A DNA stretch of 64,000 nt from Pulveribacter suum. Lineage in GTDB: Bacteria; Pseudomonadota; Gammaproteobacteria; Burkholderiales; Burkholderiaceae_C. The stretch is from assembly GCF_003013695.1 (NCBI RefSeq), contig NZ_CP027792.1, positions 2,748,501 through 2,812,500 of the forward strand. The letters run 5' to 3'. The notes under the pieces were generated by a model. It searched no databases. It was not told the DNA's origin and saw only the letters and a list, made by a program, of their open reading frames with translations. The first letter of the stretch is position 1, and the number at the start of each line of letters is the position of its first letter. Below are positions 36,782 to 46,274 of the stretch, piece after piece. The translations under genes were made by a program, and so were the position numbers.

Positions 36782-37684
36782 ATGCCCCATACCCTGTTGA
36801 TCTCCGCACCCGAGCTGCAGCAGCTGCTGCACGATCGCCGCCCCGCCATGGTGTTCGACTGCAGCTTCGACCTGGCCACGCCGTCGCGCGGCGTGACGCT
36901 GTACCAAGAGGAGCACATCCCCGGCGCCGTGCACGCCGACCTGGACCTGAACCTGAGCGCGCGCCACGGCGCGCCCGGTCCGGGCGGCATGCTGGTGGCC
37001 GGCGCGGCCGATGCCCCCTGCTCCGGCGGGCGCCACCCGCTGCCCAACCGCGAGCGCTTTGCCATGTGGCTGTCGGCCGTGGGCTTTGCCAACGACATGC
37101 AGGCGGTGGTGTACGACCGCAACGGCGGCCTGTTCTGCGGCCGGCTGTGGTGGATGCTCAAGTGGATGGGCCACGATGCCGTGGCCATGCTGGATGGCGG
37201 CCTGCCGGCCTGGAAGGCCGCCGGCGGCGCCGTGGCGCAGGGTGACGAGCCGGCGCATTTCCAGACCAACTTCGAAATCAGGGAGCCGCTGCGCCGCCTG
37301 GTGGACGCCGACGCCGTCTGGCAACGCCTGCACCAGCCCACGCAGACCGTGATCGACGCCCGCGCCGCACCGCGCTACCGCGGCGAGGTGGAGCCCCTGG
37401 ACCCTGTGGCCGGCCATATCCCTGGCGCCTTGAACCGGCCCTTCACGGAGAACCTGGACGCCAGCGGCCACTTCAAGTCGCCCGCGCAACTGCGCGCGGA
37501 GTTCGACCAGCTGCTGGCCGGGCGCGCGCCCGAGGGCGTGGTGCACCAGTGCGGCAGCGGCGTCAGCGCGCTGCCCAACCTGCTGGCCATGGAGATTGCC
37601 GGCTACGCCCCCACCGCCCTGTACGCCGGCAGCTGGAGCGACTGGTGCAGCGACCCCAGCCGCCCGGTGGAGCGGGGCGGCTGA
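36782..37684 (+). CDS. sseA: Sulfurtransferase, 3-mercaptopyruvate type
   Basis: A 300-residue double-rhodanese protein that transfers sulfur from mercaptopyruvate (or thiosulfate) to an acceptor. The N-terminal inactive rhodanese domain spans about 1-135, and the catalytic domain carries HQCGSGVSALPNLLAMEIAG, where CGSGVS matches the mercaptopyruvate-type loop (CGSGVT) rather than the thiosulfate type (CRKGVT). EHIPGAVHADLDLNLS and GGLPAWKAAGG are family landmarks. Start at the ATG at 36782. Confidence 0.88.
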   Translation: MPHTLLISAPELQQLLHDRRPAMVFDCSFDLATPSRGVTLYQEEHIPGAVHADLDLNLSARHGAPGPGGMLVAGAADAPCSGGRHPLPNRERFAMWLSAVGFANDMQAVVYDRNGGLFCGRLWWMLKWMGHDAVAMLDGGLPAWKAAGGAVAQGDEPAHFQTNFEIREPLRRLVDADAVWQRLHQPTQTVIDARAAPRYRGEVEPLDPVAGHIPGALNRPFTENLDASGHFKSPAQLRAEFDQLLAGRAPEGVVHQCGSGVSALPNLLAMEIAGYAPTALYAGSWSDWCSDPSRPVERGG

Positions 37685-37691
37685 GGCACCG

Positions 37692-39128
37692 TTACACGGG
37701 GGTGATGGAAACCGCCCGCGTGTTCAGGCAGGCCTCCACCGCCTCCGGCCCGCCCTCGGAGCCATACCCCGAGTCCTTCAGCCCGCCGAAGGGCAGCTCG
37801 GCGCTGGGCGTGGCCGACTGGTTCACCCACAGCATGCCGACCTCGACCTGGCGCGCCAGTGCGTGCGCGTCCTTGAGCGAGCGCGTGAAGGCATACGCCG
37901 CCAGGCCGTAGGGCAGGCGGTTGGCTTCGGCGATGGCGTCCTGCAGGTCGGTGAAGCCGCGTACGGCGGCCACCGGGCCGAAAGGCTCCTCGTTGAAGAT
38001 GCGCGCGGACAGGGGCACATCGTCCAGCACGGTGGGCGCGAAGAAGTTGCCCTCGCGCTCGATGGTTTCGCCGCCGGTGGTCACGCGCGCACCGTGCTGG
38101 CGCGCATCGCCCAGGAAGTCCTTCATGGCCGCCACGCGGCGGGCATTGGCCAGCGGCCCCATGCGCGTGCCCTCCTGCAGGCCGTCGCCCACTTTCAGCC
38201 CTTCGGCATGGCGCGTGAGCGCGGCAACAAATTCGGCGCGCACGCTCTCGTGCACCAGAAAGCGCGTGGGCGCAATGCACACCTGCCCGGCGTTGCGAAA
38301 CTTGGCGCTGGCCGTGGCCTTGACGGCCAGCTGCACATCTGCGTCCTCGCAGACGATGACCGGCGCATGCCCGCCCAGCTCCATGGTCACGCGCTTCATG
38401 TGCTGGCCAGCCAACGCTGCCAGCTGCTTGCCCACGGGTGTGGAGCCGGTGAAGGTCACCTTCTTCACGACCGGGTGCGGAATCAGGTAGCCGGAGATCT
38501 CCGCCGGGTCGCCATAGACCAGGTTGACCACGCCCGGCGGCAGCCCTGCGTCGGCCAGCGCGCGCACCAGCTCGGCGGGGCTGGCAGGGGTTTCCTCGGG
38601 CGCCTTGACGATGACGGCGCAGCCCGCAGCCAGCGCCGCGCCCAGCTTGCGCACCACCTGGTTGATGGGGAAATTCCAGGGAGTGAACGCGGCCACCACG
38701 CCCACCGGGTCTTTCAGCACCATCTGGTGCACCGCCGGGTTGCGCGCCGGCACGATGCGGCCATACACGCGCTGGCCCTCGTCGGCGAACCATTCCAGGA
38801 TGTCGGCCGCGGCGGCGGCCTCGCCGCGCGCCTCCATCAGCGGCTTGCCCTGCTCCTGCGTCAGCAGCAGGCCGATGGCGTCGGCCCGCTCACGCATCAG
38901 CGTGGCGGCGCGGCGCATCATGCGCGCCCGCTCCACCGCCGCCAGCGCGCGCCAGGCCTCAAAGCCCTGTTGCGCCGTGGCCAGCGCCCGATCCAGGTCG
39001 GCGATGCCGGCATGGGCCACGCGCCCGATGGGCTGGCCGGTGGCCGGGTTGTACACCGCCAGCGTGCGGCCGCCTTCGGCGTCCTGCCACTGGCCGTTGA
39101 TGAAAAGCTGGGTGTCCGGGTAGCCCAT
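37692..39128 (-). CDS. gabD: NAD(P)-dependent succinate-semialdehyde dehydrogenase
   Basis: A 478-residue aldehyde dehydrogenase of the GabD group. [30 protein letters not shown] (cofactor), [10 protein letters not shown] (general base Glu) and [11 protein letters not shown] (catalytic Cys, about 286) are intact. AAGGAG precedes the ATG at 39128. Converges on the sulfurtransferase gene with only 7 bases between. The exact aldehyde is an inference from family similarity. Confidence 0.88.
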   Translation of the reverse strand: MGYPDTQLFINGQWQDAEGGRTLAVYNPATGQPIGRVAHAGIADLDRALATAQQGFEAWRALAAVERARMMRRAATLMRERADAIGLLLTQEQGKPLMEARGEAAAAADILEWFADEGQRVYGRIVPARNPAVHQMVLKDPVGVVAAFTPWNFPINQVVRKLGAALAAGCAVIVKAPEETPASPAELVRALADAGLPPGVVNLVYGDPAEISGYLIPHPVVKKVTFTGSTPVGKQLAALAGQHMKRVTMELGGHAPVIVCEDADVQLAVKATASAKFRNAGQVCIAPTRFLVHESVRAEFVAALTRHAEGLKVGDGLQEGTRMGPLANARRVAAMKDFLGDARQHGARVTTGGETIEREGNFFAPTVLDDVPLSARIFNEEPFGPVAAVRGFTDLQDAIAEANRLPYGLAAYAFTRSLKDAHALARQVEVGMLWVNQSATPSAELPFGGLKDSGYGSEGGPEAVEACLNTRAVSITPV

Positions 39129-39235
39129 GAAGATGCTCCTTGTTGATTTTGGCGGGGAGAAGTCGGCGCCACCATACACCGTTCAGGGTTAGTCCGGACT
39201 GCGCTGGCCGCCCCGTGCGGGCACGATCATTTATG

Positions 39236-39260
39236 CAAAGCACCTGCTTTGTAAAAATAC
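39236..39260. promoter_or_regulatory. Palindromic operator-like element A (before livH2)
   Basis: CAAAGCA-CC-TGCTTTG (39236-39251) is a perfect 7-bp dyad, followed by TAAAAATAC, and ends 13 bases before the livH start. The same arrangement occurs at 46242-46266 before the acyl-CoA dehydrogenase gene. Probably a regulator site shared by both operons. Confidence 0.6.
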
Positions 39261-39273
39261 ATGGAGACGCCGC

Positions 39274-40149
39274 GTGCAATTCCTCCAACTGCTGGTCAGC
39301 GGCCTCTCGCAGGGGTGCATCTACGGGCTGATCGCGCTGGGTTTCGTGCTGATCTACAAGGCCACCGAGACGGTGAGCTTCGCCCAGGGCGAGCTGATGA
39401 TGCTGGGCGCCTTCTGCGGCCTGGTGCTCATGAAGCTGCTGGGCATGCCGTTCTGGATCGCGGTGGTGGCCAGCATCGCCGCCATGGCACTGTTCGGCGT
39501 GCTGCTCGAGCGCGTGGTCATCCGCCCCATTCTGGGCCAGCCGGCGTTCTCCGTCGTCATGCTCACCATCGGTATCGGCTACGTGCTGCGCGGCCTGGTC
39601 ACCATGATCCCCGGCTTCGGCACGGACACCCACGCCCTGCCCGTACCTTACAAGGACGAGGCCGTGCAGCTGGGCCCGCTGGTGCTGGCGGCCGAGCAGC
39701 TGGCGGTGATCGCCGCCACCGCCGTGCTGTGCGTGCTGCTGTACGCCATGTTCCGCTACACCCGGCTGGGCGTGGCCATGCAGGCGTCATCGCAAAATCA
39801 GCTGGCGGCCTACTACATGGGCATTCCGGTGCAGCGCCTGAACGGGCTGGCCTGGGGCCTGGCGGCAGCGGTGGCGGCCGTTGCCGGGCTGCTGCTGGCG
39901 CCCATCACCTTCGTGCACGCCAACATGGGCTTCATCGGGCTCAAGGCCTTCCCTGCTGCTGTGGTGGGGGGCTTTGGCAGCCTGCCGGGCGCCATCGTCG
40001 GCGGCCTCGTCATCGGCGTGATCGAGTCGCTGTCGGGCTTTTACCTGCCCGAGGGCTTCAAGGACACGGCCGCCTACATCGTGGTGCTGCTGATGCTCAT
40101 GGTCAAACCCAACGGCCTGTTCGGCGAAAGGCTGGTCAAGAAGGTATGA
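39274..40149 (+). CDS. Liv-type ABC permease LivH, second cluster
   Basis: A 291-residue permease with a GTG start behind GGAGA. GLSQGCIYGLIALGFVLIYK and SFAQGELMMLGAF fit LivH; VVGGFGSLPGAIVGGLVIGV is the coupling region. First gene of a six-gene operon with livM, livG, livF, an acyl-CoA synthetase and a binding protein. Its sequence differs strongly from livH at 18458, so the two clusters are not recent copies. Confidence 0.92.
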   Translation: MQFLQLLVSGLSQGCIYGLIALGFVLIYKATETVSFAQGELMMLGAFCGLVLMKLLGMPFWIAVVASIAAMALFGVLLERVVIRPILGQPAFSVVMLTIGIGYVLRGLVTMIPGFGTDTHALPVPYKDEAVQLGPLVLAAEQLAVIAATAVLCVLLYAMFRYTRLGVAMQASSQNQLAAYYMGIPVQRLNGLAWGLAAAVAAVAGLLLAPITFVHANMGFIGLKAFPAAVVGGFGSLPGAIVGGLVIGVIESLSGFYLPEGFKDTAAYIVVLLMLMVKPNGLFGERLVKKV

Positions 40150-41222
40150 GATTTCTCTTCAAGACAAGCTACGAGCAGGACATCCGGCTGGCCAAGCACG
40201 GCGGGCACGTCCTCTGGTACGCGCTGCTGTGCCTGGCGTTGCTGGCCGCGCCCTGGGTGGCGCCCGAATACTGGGTAGCGCAGCTGACCTTCGTGCTGAT
40301 CTACGGCATCGCCGGCCTCGGGCTGATGCTGCTGGCCGGCTTCACCGGACAGTTCTCGCTGGGGCATGCGGCCTTCCTGGGCGTGGGGGCCTACACGCAG
40401 GCGGTGCTGACCGGCATGGGCTGGCCCTTCGCGCTGGTGCTGGCCTGCTCGGCCGGGCTGTCGGCCGCGGTCGGCGTGGTGGTCGGCCTGCCGGCGCTGC
40501 GGCTCAAGGGCATCTACCTGGGCATCGCCACGCTGGCCTTTGGCTTCATCGTGGAGGAGGTCTTCGCCCGCTGGGAGAGCGTCACTGGCGGCAACTCGGG
40601 CAAGGCCGTGCTGCCCCCGCAGATCGCCGGCCATGCGCTGGAGTCCACCGAGGCCTTCTATTTTCTGTGCCTGGGCCTGGCCGTGGTCTGCACGCTGGGC
40701 ATCGTGAACCTGCTGCGCGCGCCCACCGGCCGTGCCTTCGTGGCCATCCGCGACTCGGAGATTTCGGCGCAGAGCATGGGCATCCACCTGGCGTACTACA
40801 AGACCCTGTCGTTTGCGCTATCGGCGGCGCTGGCGGGCATCGCCGGGGCGCTGTATGCGCACAAGATGCAGTTCATCTCGCCCGACCAGTTCAGCATCCT
40901 GCAGTCCATCGACCTGCTCTTGATGATCGTGATCGGCGGGCTGGGTTCGGTGCACGGCGCCTTCCTGGGCGCGGCCTTCCTGATCCTGATGCCCCAGCTC
41001 ATCGCCCTGGGCAAGGACGCGCTGCCCGAAGCCATCGGCCAGGCTCCCGGCCTGCAGGCCGTCGTGTACGGACTGGTGCTGATCGGCTTCGTGCTGTTCG
41101 AGCCCATGGGCCTGTACGGCCGCTGGCTGAAGATCCGCACCTGGCTGCAGCTGTTTCCCTTCTATCGCAAGGGCCTGTTCAAGCGCCAGAAGACCTTCCA
41201 AAAATCTGACCGCTTGAAGTGA
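40146..41222 (+). CDS. Liv-type ABC permease LivM, second cluster
   Basis: A 358-residue permease overlapping livH by four bases (ATGA). GFTGQFSLGHAAFLGVGAYT and VIGGLGSVHGAFLGAAFLI are the family signatures. The C-terminal ~30 residues are basic (RKGLFKRQKTFQKSDRLK), longer than in the first cluster's LivM. Confidence 0.92.
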   Translation: MRFLFKTSYEQDIRLAKHGGHVLWYALLCLALLAAPWVAPEYWVAQLTFVLIYGIAGLGLMLLAGFTGQFSLGHAAFLGVGAYTQAVLTGMGWPFALVLACSAGLSAAVGVVVGLPALRLKGIYLGIATLAFGFIVEEVFARWESVTGGNSGKAVLPPQIAGHALESTEAFYFLCLGLAVVCTLGIVNLLRAPTGRAFVAIRDSEISAQSMGIHLAYYKTLSFALSAALAGIAGALYAHKMQFISPDQFSILQSIDLLLMIVIGGLGSVHGAFLGAAFLILMPQLIALGKDALPEAIGQAPGLQAVVYGLVLIGFVLFEPMGLYGRWLKIRTWLQLFPFYRKGLFKRQKTFQKSDRLK

Positions 41223-41255
41223 TGAACAACCCCCCGTGTCGCTTCGCTCCATCCC

Positions 41256-41286
41256 CCTTCCCGCAAAGCTGCGCTTTGCGGGAAGG
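41256..41286 (+). other. 14-bp perfect hairpin between livM and livG (second cluster)
   Basis: CCTTCCCGCAAAGC pairs fully with GCTTTGCGGGAAGG around TGC, with no T-run. Lies in an unusually long (160-base) gap in an otherwise overlapping operon; it may set relative transcript levels. Confidence 0.5.
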
Positions 41287-41382
41287 AGTACACCGCCGGT
41301 GCTGCGGGGCGGCCCTAGCAGGGCGGTCGCTGGCCTCGGGCGCGCCAGTTTCGGCGATTGCGCCCTTCGACGAAAGGCCGTC

Positions 41383-42228
41383 ATGAGCGGTGATGTATTG
41401 CTGGAAGCGCGAAATTTGAGCGTGCGCTTTGGTGGGCTGCTCGCGGTGAACGATGTGAGCTTCGACGTGCGCCGCGGCGAGGTGTTCACGCTGATCGGGC
41501 CCAACGGGGCGGGCAAGACAACGGTGTTCAACCTGATCAGCCGCATCTACACGCCCACCAGCGGCAGCATTGCCTACGCCGCACCGCACGGCGGCCTGCT
41601 GGCGCTGACCGCACAGCCCGCGCACCGCGTGGCGGGGTTGGGGATTGCGCGCACGTTCCAGAACATCGAGCTGTTCGAGCACGCCAGCGTGCTGCACAAC
41701 CTGCTGATCGGTCGCCACACGCGGCGCGAAACGGGGCTGTGGGCCGACCTGCTCTTCACCCCGCGCGCCCGCGCCGCCGAGGTGCGCGCCCGCGAAAAGG
41801 CCGAAGAGATCATCGACTTCCTTCAACTCCAGCACTACCGCGACACGCTGGTGGCCGGCCTGCCCTATGGGGTGCGCAAGGTGGTCGAGCTGGCCCGCGC
41901 GCTGTGCACCGAGCCGCAGCTGCTGCTGCTGGACGAGCCCTCGTCCGGCCTGAACGTGGAGGAGACCGACGACATGGCCTTCTGGATCCAGGACATCCGC
42001 GACGAGCTGGGCATCACGGTGTTGATGGTGGAGCACGACATGTCGCTGGTCTCGCGCGTGTCCGACCGCGTGCTGGCCATGAACCAGGGCCAGGTGCTGG
42101 CTAGCGGCACGCCGCGCGAGGTGCAGACACACCCGGGCGTGGTCGAGGCCTATCTGGGCACCATCGACGACGTGAGCAGCCTGCGCCGGCCGAATGACGG
42201 CAGCCGGAAGCAGGAGGTGCGCGCATGA
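41383..42228 (+). CDS. Liv-type ABC ATPase LivG, second cluster
   Basis: A 281-residue ATPase. Walker A GPNGAGKTT is standard, the C-terminal half has LLLLDEPSSGLNVEETDDMA and MVEHDMSLVSRVSDRV. Start at 41383 (MSGDVLLEA) from the domain boundary. Stop overlaps livF by four bases. Confidence 0.92.
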   Translation: MSGDVLLEARNLSVRFGGLLAVNDVSFDVRRGEVFTLIGPNGAGKTTVFNLISRIYTPTSGSIAYAAPHGGLLALTAQPAHRVAGLGIARTFQNIELFEHASVLHNLLIGRHTRRETGLWADLLFTPRARAAEVRAREKAEEIIDFLQLQHYRDTLVAGLPYGVRKVVELARALCTEPQLLLLDEPSSGLNVEETDDMAFWIQDIRDELGITVLMVEHDMSLVSRVSDRVLAMNQGQVLASGTPREVQTHPGVVEAYLGTIDDVSSLRRPNDGSRKQEVRA

Positions 42229-43031
42229 ACGCCGCCCTGCAGCCCGCCGGCGGCGCCGACGGCGCGCCCATCCTGAACCTGCAGAACGTGGAGAGCAGCT
42301 ACGGCCCCATCAAGGCCATCCGGGGGGTGAGCCTGCAGGTGCGCCGCGGCGAGGTAGCCACCGTGCTGGGCAGCAACGGCGCGGGCAAGACCACCATTCT
42401 CAAGACCATCAGCGGCATCATCGACCCGCGCAAGGGCAGCGTGCAGTTTTGCGGCCAGGACATCACGGCGCACGACCCGGCGGCCATCGTGCGCCGCGGC
42501 CTGTCGCACGTGCCCGAGGGGCGCGAGGTGTTCCCGCTGCTGTCGGTGCGCGACAACCTGCTGATGGGCGCCTACACCCGCGGCGACCGCGATGCGGTGG
42601 CGCGCGACATCGAAACCGTCTATGGCTACTTCCCCATCCTGGCCGAGCGCAAGGACCAGGACGCCGGCCTGCTCTCGGGCGGGCAGCAGCAGATGCTGGC
42701 GATCTCGCGTGCCCTCATGGCCGCGCCCACGCTCATCTTGCTGGACGAGCCCAGCCTGGGCCTGTCGCCGCGCCTGACCAAGGAGATCTTCGAGATCGTC
42801 GTGCGCATCAACCGCGAGCGCGGCACCACCATCTTGCTGGTCGAGCAGAACGCCAACATGGCGCTGAACGCCTCGGACTACGGCTACGTGCTGGAGAACG
42901 GCCGCATCGTCATGGAAGACCGCTGCGCCGTGCTGCGCGAGAAGGACGACATCAAGGAGTTCTACCTCGGCATGAAGGAAGACAGCGTGCGCGGCGAGCG
43001 GCGCTGGAAGAAGAAAAAGACCTGGAGGTGA
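42225..43031 (+). CDS. Liv-type ABC ATPase LivF, second cluster
   Basis: A 268-residue ATPase. Walker A GSNGAGKTT retains the lysine that the first cluster's LivF lacks. LLSGGQQQMLAISRAL, LILLDEPSLGLSPRL and LVEQNANMALNASDYGYVLE complete the catalytic set. The basic tail (RGERRWKKKKTWR) leads directly into the acyl-CoA synthetase gene eight bases later. Confidence 0.93.
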   Translation: MNAALQPAGGADGAPILNLQNVESSYGPIKAIRGVSLQVRRGEVATVLGSNGAGKTTILKTISGIIDPRKGSVQFCGQDITAHDPAAIVRRGLSHVPEGREVFPLLSVRDNLLMGAYTRGDRDAVARDIETVYGYFPILAERKDQDAGLLSGGQQQMLAISRALMAAPTLILLDEPSLGLSPRLTKEIFEIVVRINRERGTTILLVEQNANMALNASDYGYVLENGRIVMEDRCAVLREKDDIKEFYLGMKEDSVRGERRWKKKKTWR

Positions 43032-43039
43032 GCCGCACC

Positions 43040-44902
43040 ATGTCCAACCTTTGGGATTTGTCCCACATCCAACCCGCCACCGCCAGCGTGCTCGGCGGCG
43101 ACACCATCACCGCCATGTTCTGGAACGCGGTGCACGAGCGCGGCGCAAACGTCTGGCTGCGCCAGAAAGAGCTGGGCATCTGGAAGAGCTGGACCTGGCA
43201 GCAGACCGGCGAAGCGGTGCGCGAGATTGCTGGCGGGCTGCTGTCCCTGGGCCTGGAGCGGGGCGAATGCGTCTCCATCCTGTCCAACACCTGCATCGAA
43301 TGGGTGCTGGCCGACCTGGCCGTGCTCAGCTGCGCCGGCGTGGCCAACGGCATCTACCCCACGGACGCACCCGAGCAGGTGCATTACCTGTGCCAGGACT
43401 CGGCCACCACCCTGCTGTTCGTCGAGGACGACGAACAGCTGGACAAGGCCCTGCAGGTACGCCAGCAACTGCCGCAGCTGCGCAAGATCGTGGTCTTCGA
43501 CATGAAAGGCCTGCGCGAGCTGGACGACCCGGACATCCTGGGCCTGGACGCGCTGCGCGCCCTGGGCCGCGAGTGGAACGCCGCCCACGCGGGGGGCCTG
43601 GAGCAGCGCGTGCAGAGCGTGCAGCCGCAGGACGTGGCCATCTTGGTCTATACCTCGGGCACCACCGGACGCCCCAAGGGCGCCATGCACACGCATGCCG
43701 CGCTGACCTACACCGCGCGCGGCTACAACACGCTGATTGCCCGCACCGGGCAGGACGAGGCCATGTGCTTCCTGCCCCTGTGCCACATCGCCGAGCGCAT
43801 GGGCGGGGAGTACTTCTCGCTCTACACGGGCTGCAAGTTGAACTTCGTGGAGAACCCGGACACCGTGCCGGAGAACGTGCGCGAGATCGCGCCCACGGTG
43901 TTTACCGGCGTGCCGCGGGTGTGGGAGAAGTTCTATTCCGGCGTGATGATCGCCCTGAAGGAGTCATCGCGGCTGCAGCAGGCGGCCTATGCCTGGTCCA
44001 TCGGCGTGGGCGAGCGCATCGCCCAGCAGGTGCTGGCCGGCCAGCCGGTGGGCGCTGGCCTCAGGCTGCAGTTCCGGCTGGCCCGCTGGCTGGCGCTGGA
44101 CAACGTGCGCCGGCTCATCGGCATCCACCGCGCGCGCTACCTGGTCACGGGCGCGGCGCCCATCTCGCCCGAGCTGGTCAAGTGGTATCTGGCCCTGGGC
44201 GTGCCCATGCTGGAGGTCTGGGGCATGACGGAGACCTGCGGGGCTTCCACCGGCATGCTGGCCTCGCGCATCCGCCCCGGCTCCATCGGGCCGGCCGCCG
44301 GCTTCAACCAGGTGCGCATCGACGCGGGGACGGGCGAGATCCAGGTCAAGGGCCCCAATGTCTTCAAGGGCTATCTGAACCTGCCCGACAAGACCGCCGA
44401 GACCTTCACCGAGGACGGCTGGCTGCGCACGGGCGACGTGGGCACGGTGGACGAAGGCGGGTTCTTCCGCATCACCGACCGCATGAAGGACATCATCATC
44501 ACCGCCGGCGGCAAGAACGTGACGCCCAGCGAGCTGGAAAACGAGCTGAAGTTCAGCCCCTACATCACCGACGCGGTGGTGATCGGTGATGCGAAGCCCT
44601 ATCTCACGGTGATCGTCATGATCGACCAGGAGAACGTGGAGAAATTCGCGCAGGACCACGACGTGCCGTTTTCCAACTATGCCAGCCTCACGCGCGCAGC
44701 CGAGGTGCAGGCACTGATCCAGGACGTGATCGACGGGGTGAACGCCAAGTTCGCCCGCGTGGAGCAGATCAAGAAGTTCTTCCTGCTCGACACCCAGCTC
44801 ACCGCCGAGGACGAAGAGCTGACCCCCACCATGAAGCTCAAGCGCAAGCTGGTGCAGACCAAGTACGCCGAGCAGATCGACGCCATGTACCGGCAAGGCT
44901 AA
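43040..44902 (+). CDS. AMP-forming long-chain acyl-CoA synthetase (FadD/FAA-like)
   Basis: A 620-residue ANL-superfamily ligase that activates a carboxylic acid to its CoA ester through an acyl-adenylate. The P-loop-like ILVYTSGTTGRPKGAMHTHA (about 207-226), GAAPISPELVKWYL, WGMTETCGAS and the hinge GDVGTVDEGGFFRITDRMKD are all present; KNVTPSELEN and the late lysine-rich MKLKRKLV close the C-domain. It is embedded in the Liv operon before the binding-protein gene, so the transporter probably imports a carboxylate that this enzyme captures. Chain length or aromatic preference is unknown. Confidence 0.9.
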   Translation: MSNLWDLSHIQPATASVLGGDTITAMFWNAVHERGANVWLRQKELGIWKSWTWQQTGEAVREIAGGLLSLGLERGECVSILSNTCIEWVLADLAVLSCAGVANGIYPTDAPEQVHYLCQDSATTLLFVEDDEQLDKALQVRQQLPQLRKIVVFDMKGLRELDDPDILGLDALRALGREWNAAHAGGLEQRVQSVQPQDVAILVYTSGTTGRPKGAMHTHAALTYTARGYNTLIARTGQDEAMCFLPLCHIAERMGGEYFSLYTGCKLNFVENPDTVPENVREIAPTVFTGVPRVWEKFYSGVMIALKESSRLQQAAYAWSIGVGERIAQQVLAGQPVGAGLRLQFRLARWLALDNVRRLIGIHRARYLVTGAAPISPELVKWYLALGVPMLEVWGMTETCGASTGMLASRIRPGSIGPAAGFNQVRIDAGTGEIQVKGPNVFKGYLNLPDKTAETFTEDGWLRTGDVGTVDEGGFFRITDRMKDIIITAGGKNVTPSELENELKFSPYITDAVVIGDAKPYLTVIVMIDQENVEKFAQDHDVPFSNYASLTRAAEVQALIQDVIDGVNAKFARVEQIKKFFLLDTQLTAEDEELTPTMKLKRKLVQTKYAEQIDAMYRQG

Positions 44903-44984
44903 CCGCCAGGGATAGTGCGAATGGCCGCCGCGGCGCGCCCTTCTACGCTATGCCGCACCACTACACCACCAAAGGAGACAAGCC

Positions 44985-46154
44985 ATGAAGACCCGTTATC
45001 TCGCTGCCGCCGCAGCACTGGGGCTGGCCGCCAGCGCCGGCGCCTGGGCTCAGGCCTCGCAGGGCGTCACCAAGGACACGATCACGCTGGGCTCCATCCA
45101 GGACATGTCCGGGCCGCTGGCGGGCTTTGGCAAGCAGGTGCGCATGGGCATGCTGCTGCGCGTGGACGAGGCCAACGAGCAGGGCGGAGTGAACGGCCGC
45201 AAGCTCGAGCTGAAGGTGGAGGACTCCGGCTACGACCCCAAGCGCGCCGTGCTGGCCGCGCAAAAGCTCGTGAACCAGGACAAGATCTTCATGATGGTCG
45301 GCCACATCGGCACGGCGCAGAACCTGGCGGCCATGCCGGTGCAGTTCAGCAAGAACGTCATCAACTTCTTCCCCGTGACAGCTGCGCGCGAGATGTACGA
45401 GCCCTTCCACAAGCTCAAGTACTCGTTCGCCGCCACCTACTACGACCAGATCCGCCTGGAGGCGCCCAAGCTCATCAAGGAGAAGAACGCGCAAAAGGTC
45501 TGCACCATCTACCAAGATGACGAGTTCGGCCTGGAGGTCATGCGCGGCGGCGAGGCGGCCCTGAAGGCCATGGGCCGCGAATACACCGAAAAGACCACCT
45601 TCAAGCGCGGCGCCACCGATTTTTCCTCGCAAGTGGCCAAGATGAAGGCCGCTGGCTGCGACTTCGTGGTGCTGGGCACCATCATCCGCGAGACCATCGG
45701 CACCATCGGCGAGGCGCGCAAGACGGGCTTCAACCCGACCTTCCTGGGCTCCAGCGCCGCCTACACCGACCTGATCCACAAGCTGGGCGGCAAGGCCATG
45801 GACGGGCTGTACGCTGCCATGACGGTGCAGCACCCCTACCTGGACGAGAGCTCGCAGCCGATCCGCTTCTGGGCCAACAAGTACAAGACCAAGTTCAACG
45901 AGGATCCGACGGTGTTCTCGGTCTATGGCTACTCGGCCATCGACTCCTTCATCAAGGCGGCGCAAAAGGCAGGCCCTCAGCTGTCCACCGACAGCTTCAT
46001 CAAGGCCATGGACACCATGGTGCTGGAGCCGGACATGTTCGGCAGCCCCACGATGACCTTCGGCCCGCAAAAGCGCCTGGGCAACGATCTGTCGCGCCTG
46101 TCGCAGCTGCAGGACGGGCGCTGGCACGTGGTATCCGACTACGCGAAGAACTGA
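44985..46154 (+). CDS. Liv-type periplasmic binding protein, second cluster
   Basis: A 389-residue binding protein with a signal peptide ending SAGAWAQA. GVTKDTITLGSIQDMSGPLA begins the mature fold; DEANEQGGVNGRKLELKVED is typical. It differs clearly from the duplicated binding proteins of the first cluster. AAAGGAGA precedes the ATG. A terminator follows. Ligand unknown, probably the substrate of the neighbouring acyl-CoA synthetase. Confidence 0.9.
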   Translation: MKTRYLAAAAALGLAASAGAWAQASQGVTKDTITLGSIQDMSGPLAGFGKQVRMGMLLRVDEANEQGGVNGRKLELKVEDSGYDPKRAVLAAQKLVNQDKIFMMVGHIGTAQNLAAMPVQFSKNVINFFPVTAAREMYEPFHKLKYSFAATYYDQIRLEAPKLIKEKNAQKVCTIYQDDEFGLEVMRGGEAALKAMGREYTEKTTFKRGATDFSSQVAKMKAAGCDFVVLGTIIRETIGTIGEARKTGFNPTFLGSSAAYTDLIHKLGGKAMDGLYAAMTVQHPYLDESSQPIRFWANKYKTKFNEDPTVFSVYGYSAIDSFIKAAQKAGPQLSTDSFIKAMDTMVLEPDMFGSPTMTFGPQKRLGNDLSRLSQLQDGRWHVVSDYAKN

Positions 46155-46171
46155 GCCCCTTGCGAGCTGCT

Positions 46172-46192
46172 GCCGCCTTCGGGCGGCTTTTT
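46172..46192 (+). terminator. Terminator of the second Liv operon
   Basis: GCCGCC - TTCG - GGCGGC followed by TTTTT, 17 bases after the binding-protein stop. Confidence 0.8.
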
Positions 46193-46241
46193 GTTGCCCG
46201 GAAAAAAGCACCACCGTTCGCAAAGAGGTGGCAGAATTTCA

Positions 46242-46266
46242 CCAAGCAAATGCTTTTCAAAAATAC
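46242..46266. promoter_or_regulatory. Palindromic operator-like element B (before acyl-CoA dehydrogenase)
   Basis: AAGCA-AA-TGCTT (46244-46255) inside a 25-base stretch matching element A at about 20 positions, including the trailing AAAAATAC. It ends eight bases before the start codon. Confidence 0.6.
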
Positions 46267-46274
46267 CTGACGCC

